The notes beneath the pieces are model-generated. The model ran no database searches and was not told the DNA's origin. It saw nothing but the letters and a program-made list of their open reading frames with translations. Of a stretch of DNA of 64,000 nucleotides, positions 60,438 to 64,000 are shown piece by piece. Positions within the stretch are counted from its first letter, which is position 1. Each line of letters begins with the position of its first letter. The position numbers and the translations under genes were made by a program. The DNA comes from Psychromicrobium lacuslunae (GTDB lineage: Bacteria > Actinomycetota > Actinomycetes > Actinomycetales > Micrococcaceae), in the NCBI RefSeq assembly GCF_000950575.1, contig NZ_CP011005.1, positions 992,001 to 1,056,000 on the forward strand, in the 5' to 3' direction.

Positions 60438-62247
60438 GCGGCCGGGAAAAGTGCAGCGAAGCTGGCAACAGTATCGGAGCGCAGTAGACCATCATGAAGT
60501 TGCGCTGCGGCGTGGTTCGGAGCCTCGGCGCCAAAGTAACTTATATACCGGGCTGGTGCGGCGGTCGCTGCGCGGTCTGAAGCTGAAGCTGCGGCAGCCC
60601 AGAGCGCGTGGTGCCGCACTCTGGAACGACGTGAGGTTGCTTCCAGCCGGTCTTTGCTGCTGGTTGGCTGCTGCGGCTGGCATCCAATTACCCGCTGCCG
60701 TAGCAAAGGTAGTGGGGTTTAGCCTCTTGGGGCTGGCCATCCTCGTTGTAGTCGTCATTGCGTATGGGAAATACGGTGCTGCACCGCTTTGGCAGTGCGT
60801 AGTGACGGTGGGGCTAGCGACAGTGTTTTTATTGTTTTCAAATGCGGTGACCACAGCGCGGATTCCAGAGTTGATTCAGCAGGGTTCGATGCAACGGAGC
60901 ACTCTCGAATTTGAACTCCACATTGACGAATCTCCGACGGATATCGGCGATTCGCTACCAACGGACTTGATTGCTGCAACCATAACGCGAGCCTCTCGCG
61001 GCGAGCAAGGCAGCTCCGTCAACCTACCGGTTAGAGTGCAGGGGGACCAGCATTGGCTGGGGCTGCGAGGAGGGGACACTGTCAGGATACTGGGCGAATT
61101 GCGACCCTTCCCTGGTGCACCTAAGACCCGGCTTCTGCTCTTGCCGAAAACCACGCCAACTGTGTTGAGCGCCTCGGATTCGATCACAGTGGTCGACGTC
61201 CTTAGACAGCGGCTGCGAGCCGACTCTCTATCGGTCTGGGCTGCCAGCTGGCCCGACGCTGCCGCACTACTGCCGGGGATGACTATAGGGGATAGAAGTG
61301 GATTACCGCCAGCTCTTGGCCAAGCGATGAAAGTTGTGGGTCTCAGCCACCTCACTGCGGTGAGTGGGATGAACTGCAGCGTGGTGCTGATCGGTATCGT
61401 GCTGCTGGCCCGCACTCTGCGACTGCCGCGTTATCTCTCTGCACTCGCTGGTATCTTGGCGCTTAGTTGTTTTGTCATCGTGGTTGGGGCACAGGCAAGT
61501 GTGCTGCGGGCAGCAACGATGGGTGTGCTCGGTGTGGTGGCAGTGCTCGGCGGGCGTAGCAAACAGCAGCTGGCTTTACTTTCTACTGCCGTGCTGGTGC
61601 TGCTGCTAATCGATCCATGGCTCGCCTTAGACTTTGGTTTTTTGCTCTCGGTGTTAGCGACATTCGGACTGATTACCAGTGCTCAGGCAATCCAGAAGCT
61701 TCTTGCGCGCTGGCTGCCAGAAAGCATCGCCCTAGCTTTGGCGGTACCACTGACAGCGCAGCTCTTCTGTGCACCCGTGATTGTGTTGCTGACACCGAAA
61801 TTCAGCAGTTATGCGCTGTTTGCCAATATCCTCGCGGCGCCGGTGGTGACGATCTGTACCTTAGCCGGCATAGTCGCCATCCCACTGCTCCTGTTGGCTC
61901 CCGGATTTGCGAGCCCGTTGTTGTTCATTTCCGGCCTGGGCGCTGGGTGGGTCGCCGATGTGGCACGATTTTTTGCCGCCTTGCCTGGGGCCTCATTGCC
62001 GTGGCCGGAAGGTGTTCCGGGAGTGTTGCTGATGGCGATCGCTCCATTATTGCTGCTCGCCGCTGGTGTGCTGTATTCCCGCCGCGGTCGGTGGGTAGCC
62101 GAGCTGCTGGCTGCTGCTCCCGGGCTAGCTGTCCTCTGTTGCTTGCTGAAAGCCTTGCTCAGAGGTCTGAGCTTAGCGCTAGTAATGCTGCTGGGCTGGT
62201 TGGCAAGTCGATGGTTATTCGCTCGGCTTTACGGTTTGCCGATGTAG
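60427..62247 (+). CDS. comEC: ComEC/Rec2-like DNA channel, lacking the metallo-beta-lactamase domain
   Basis: 606 residues with about ten membrane helices. The competence domain is clear: LPGMTIGDRSGLP, VVGLSHLTAVSGMNCSVV, QASVLRAATMGVLGVVAVLGG, PWLALDFGFLLSVLATFGLI. The protein ends soon after the last helices; the C-terminal metallo-beta-lactamase-like domain common in full-length ComEC is missing, and only 79 bp separate it from holA. TTG 60427 is the longest start; GTG 60451 is an alternative. Transport function is likely, nuclease-like function absent. Confidence 0.9.
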   Translation: MRSERPGKVQRSWQQYRSAVDHHEVALRRGSEPRRQSNLYTGLVRRSLRGLKLKLRQPRARGAALWNDVRLLPAGLCCWLAAAAGIQLPAAVAKVVGFSLLGLAILVVVVIAYGKYGAAPLWQCVVTVGLATVFLLFSNAVTTARIPELIQQGSMQRSTLEFELHIDESPTDIGDSLPTDLIAATITRASRGEQGSSVNLPVRVQGDQHWLGLRGGDTVRILGELRPFPGAPKTRLLLLPKTTPTVLSASDSITVVDVLRQRLRADSLSVWAASWPDAAALLPGMTIGDRSGLPPALGQAMKVVGLSHLTAVSGMNCSVVLIGIVLLARTLRLPRYLSALAGILALSCFVIVVGAQASVLRAATMGVLGVVAVLGGRSKQQLALLSTAVLVLLLIDPWLALDFGFLLSVLATFGLITSAQAIQKLLARWLPESIALALAVPLTAQLFCAPVIVLLTPKFSSYALFANILAAPVVTICTLAGIVAIPLLLLAPGFASPLLFISGLGAGWVADVARFFAALPGASLPWPEGVPGVLLMAIAPLLLLAAGVLYSRRGRWVAELLAAAPGLAVLCCLLKALLRGLSLALVMLLGWLASRWLFARLYGLPM

Positions 62248-62326
62248 CCGATTCAGCAGACCGTAGATGGCTGTCGGTTCTAGTCATTGGTTTTCCAATG
62301 TCGGTATCGCATGGCAGGCTTGAGGG

Positions 62327-63340
62327 GTGGCAACGGCTAAAACAGCAAAGAGCGCGGCTAAGGCGAATACTGTCAGCTGGCGGGCGATTCCGGCGGCTCC
62401 GATCATCCTGATCCAGGGACCCGAAGAATACATTGCTCACCGCGCGATGGAGACGGTTCGGATGGCTTTGCGTCAAGCGCACCCGGATCTTGAGATTACC
62501 CGCTTAGAGGCCGCCCAATACGCCGGGGGTGAGCTGATGATGGCCGCGAGTCCATCACTGTTTGGTGAGAGCAAGCTGATTGAAATTTCTGGCTTGGCGA
62601 GTATGAGTGACACTTTCCTCGCTGAGGCGCTGAGTTACCTTGAATCGCCTGAGACTGATTGCGTGGTGGTCCTACAGCATGGCGGCGGGGTGCGTGGTAA
62701 GAAACTCCTCGACGCCGTTAAGGCAGCTGGTTTTCCCTTTGTGGAGTGCCAGCCGCTCAAAAAAGATTCTGAAAAGGCGGAATTTGTGGTGGCAGAGTTC
62801 AAAGCTGCCAACCGCAGAATCGCTCCGGAAGCGGTGCGCGCCCTGGTCGCCGCGGTTGGTTCGCAGCTCTCCGAATTGGCCGCTGCCTGTAGTCAGCTGG
62901 TTTCCGACGTGGACGGTCCGATTAGCGCTGAGCTAGTGGACAAATATTATGGCGGCAGAGTTGAAGCGACAGCTTTCAAAGTCGCCGATGCAGCAGTCGC
63001 CGGGAACGGCGCAGTGGCGCTTTCCAGCTTGCGACACGCGCTTGCCACCGGTGTTGATCCGGTGCCCTTGGTGGCCTCGCTCGCGATGAAGGTTCGTGCG
63101 GTGGCGAAAGTTTATGGTGCCCGAGGGAGTTCGGCGGGTTTGGCCAAGGAACTCGGGATGGCGCCCTGGCAAGTTGACCAGGCGCGTCGCGAAGCAGAGC
63201 GCTGGAGCGAAGAAGGGCTGGCCGAAGCGATTCGCGCGCTGGCCCTCGCCGATGCCCAGGTGAAAGGTGCTTCCCGCGATCCGGTCTACGCCGTGGAGCG
63301 GGCAGTCACTATCATTGCTACCGCGGCGCGCGGGCGCTGA
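62327..63340 (+). CDS. holA: DNA polymerase III subunit delta
   Basis: 337 residues; loads the sliding clamp as part of the gamma complex. IILIQGPEEYIAHRAMETVR opens the domain, followed by AASPSLFGESKLIEI, and the C-terminal part has SLRHALATGVDPVPLVASLA. It lies directly after comEC, as in many bacteria. GTG 62327 follows TTGAGGG. The 3' end abuts a broken small reading frame. Confidence 0.93.
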   Translation: MATAKTAKSAAKANTVSWRAIPAAPIILIQGPEEYIAHRAMETVRMALRQAHPDLEITRLEAAQYAGGELMMAASPSLFGESKLIEISGLASMSDTFLAEALSYLESPETDCVVVLQHGGGVRGKKLLDAVKAAGFPFVECQPLKKDSEKAEFVVAEFKAANRRIAPEAVRALVAAVGSQLSELAAACSQLVSDVDGPISAELVDKYYGGRVEATAFKVADAAVAGNGAVALSSLRHALATGVDPVPLVASLAMKVRAVAKVYGARGSSAGLAKELGMAPWQVDQARREAERWSEEGLAEAIRALALADAQVKGASRDPVYAVERAVTIIATAARGR

Positions 63341-63343
63341 TAG

Positions 63344-63733
63344 GTGAGCAGCATTGCAGGCGGGGTTCGGTTCATCCCAAGGCCTTGGGATGAGATCGTT
63401 GATTCTATCCGGGCGGTTAGCTCTCGCCAAGAAGAGCCGCACTACCTTCTCGATATCCTCGAAAGCATTGTGAGCGGCAGCGGCGCAAATCGTCTGGCTG
63501 GAAGAACCTCTATGTACGATCTACATGTGACTTCTCGGCCATTGGGAAAAGCGCCAAAAGACTTTATCTAGGTTCGATCGCCCGAATCGATGAAGCCTCC
63601 GCCGCGAGGGTTTGTCGTGATTGAGCATCGTTCGGTTACCGGATGGGACGAAAGAATCGAAAGGCCTGCGGCCGAGGCAGTGCCGCTATTTTGGCGATTC
63701 GTCAAGGAAAAATATGGAATTTCTATCCCCTAG
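63344..63733 (+). pseudogene. Small reading frame interrupted by an in-frame TAG, unrecognised
   Basis: GTG 63344 opens 75 codons ending in KAPKDFI and TAG (63569-63571). The same frame then continues for 53 codons to TAG 63731-63733, including FVVIEHRSVTGWDERI and AVPLFWRFVKEKYGISIP. Both halves have protein-like composition, so a gene of about 129 codons broken by a nonsense change is likely. The second half could also start at ATG 63590. I do not recognise the family. The start lacks an SD. A sequencing error would give the same picture. Confidence 0.55.
63372..63393. repeat. 22-bp perfect palindrome
   Basis: The two halves read TCATCCCAAGG and CCTTGGGATGA with no spacer. It lies about 30 bp after the holA stop, within the broken frame. 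It could be coincidental, a binding site, or a cruciform. Confidence 0.75.
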
Positions 63734-63780
63734 CAAGGGGATGTTAGGGACGTAGCCTGAGGTTTACCGGCTTTAAGTGT

Positions 63781-63826
63781 TAAACACTGATGGCCGGTCC
63801 CGAAAGGGACCGGCCATCAGTGTTTA
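63781..63826 (-). terminator. Terminator hairpin after rpsT
   Basis: Two perfect 21-bp arms (63781-63801 and 63806-63826) with a GAAA loop on the + strand. It ends 7 bp from the rpsT stop. A smaller hairpin, ATCCCCT/AGGGGAT (63725-63742), faces it at the end of the broken frame. Confidence 0.9.
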
Positions 63827-63832
63827 GAAAAC

Positions 63833-64000
63833 TTAGCTAAGCTTGCTGACCTTCTTGGAGATCGCAGACTTGCGGTTGGCTGCCTGGTTCAGGTGAATAA
63901 CACCTTTGCTGACAGCCTTGTCCAGCTTGCGGTTAGCAGCAACCAGCGCGGTGGTTGCGGTTTCCTTGTCGCCAGCCTCGATGGCTTCGTTGACTGCGCG
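63833..64000 (-). CDS. rpsT: 30S ribosomal protein S20 (partial, N-terminus off the right edge)
   Basis: 55 C-terminal residues are visible: [20 protein letters not shown], then [20 protein letters not shown] and the stop. These are typical of the helical S20 protein of the small ribosomal subunit. holA next to rpsT in opposite directions is a widespread order. The start lies outside the window. Confidence 0.95.
   Translation of the reverse strand, partial: RAVNEAIEAGDKETATTALVAANRKLDKAVSKGVIHLNQAANRKSAISKKVSKLS

Noticed and set aside
61617-62411. 264-codon open frame inside and after comEC
   Set aside because: Considered as a frameshifted remnant of the missing ComEC domain, but the translation has no metallo-beta-lactamase motif and overlaps the comEC membrane helices and holA.

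Overview
The window is a continuous piece of chromosome from an actinobacterium, most likely an Arthrobacter-like member of the Micrococcaceae with moderate GC content. This rests on several lineage markers: an mIHF-type nucleoid protein next to gmk, a mycothiol-dependent maleylpyruvate isomerase-family protein, a PriA without a recognisable Walker A motif, an actinobacterial Vms1-like release factor (acVLRF1), many GTG/TTG starts and 1-4 bp gene overlaps. I cannot name the species. I see no tRNA, rRNA, CRISPR array or insertion sequence.

Layout. 1-8 kb: a DUF349 protein and a membrane-anchored cyclophilin point left; hisS and aspS point right around an amino-acid permease, followed by two GNAT acetyltransferases. 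8-13 kb: an unknown protein, acVLRF1 divergent from rarA, an unknown protein, then rpsD with a strong terminator. 13-23 kb: DUF948 and DUF6167-like genes, alaS, ruvX, mltG, the shikimate genes aroE-aroC-aroK-aroB, a TPR-like gene, efp and nusB, ending in a strong hairpin. 23.5-34 kb: a PrsW-family protease with a Q-rich N-terminus, then the pyrimidine operon pyrR-pyrB-pyrC-(PH-like gene)-carA-carB-pyrF, with a PyrR-binding motif placed over the pyrR ribosome binding site. 34-43 kb: a drug-efflux MFS transporter, the maleylpyruvate isomerase-family protein, then mihF-gmk-rpoZ-coaBC-metK-priA. 43-51 kb: a leftward operon (SorC-type regulator, aldo/keto reductase, alpha/beta hydrolase, GT4 glycosyltransferase) diverges from glpD-glpF-glpK across a short operator/promoter region. 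51-56 kb: an orphan AbiEi/Vsr-like protein lies between two copies of a 66-bp palindrome, followed by putA. 56-64 kb: leuS behind a likely leader-peptide attenuator, degV, comEA, a ComEC that ends before any metallo-beta-lactamase domain, holA, a small reading frame broken by an in-frame TAG, and rpsT running off the right edge.

Most of the window is housekeeping: translation, shikimate and pyrimidine synthesis, SAM and CoA synthesis, glycerol and proline catabolism. The unexplained parts are the palindrome-flanked AbiEi/Vsr gene, a second unrelated long palindrome after nusB, the leuS and pyr leaders, the compact glycerol regulator locus, the shortened ComEC and the interrupted reading frame before rpsT. 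The AbiEi/Vsr locus is the best candidate for an undescribed system, but its function is inference only.
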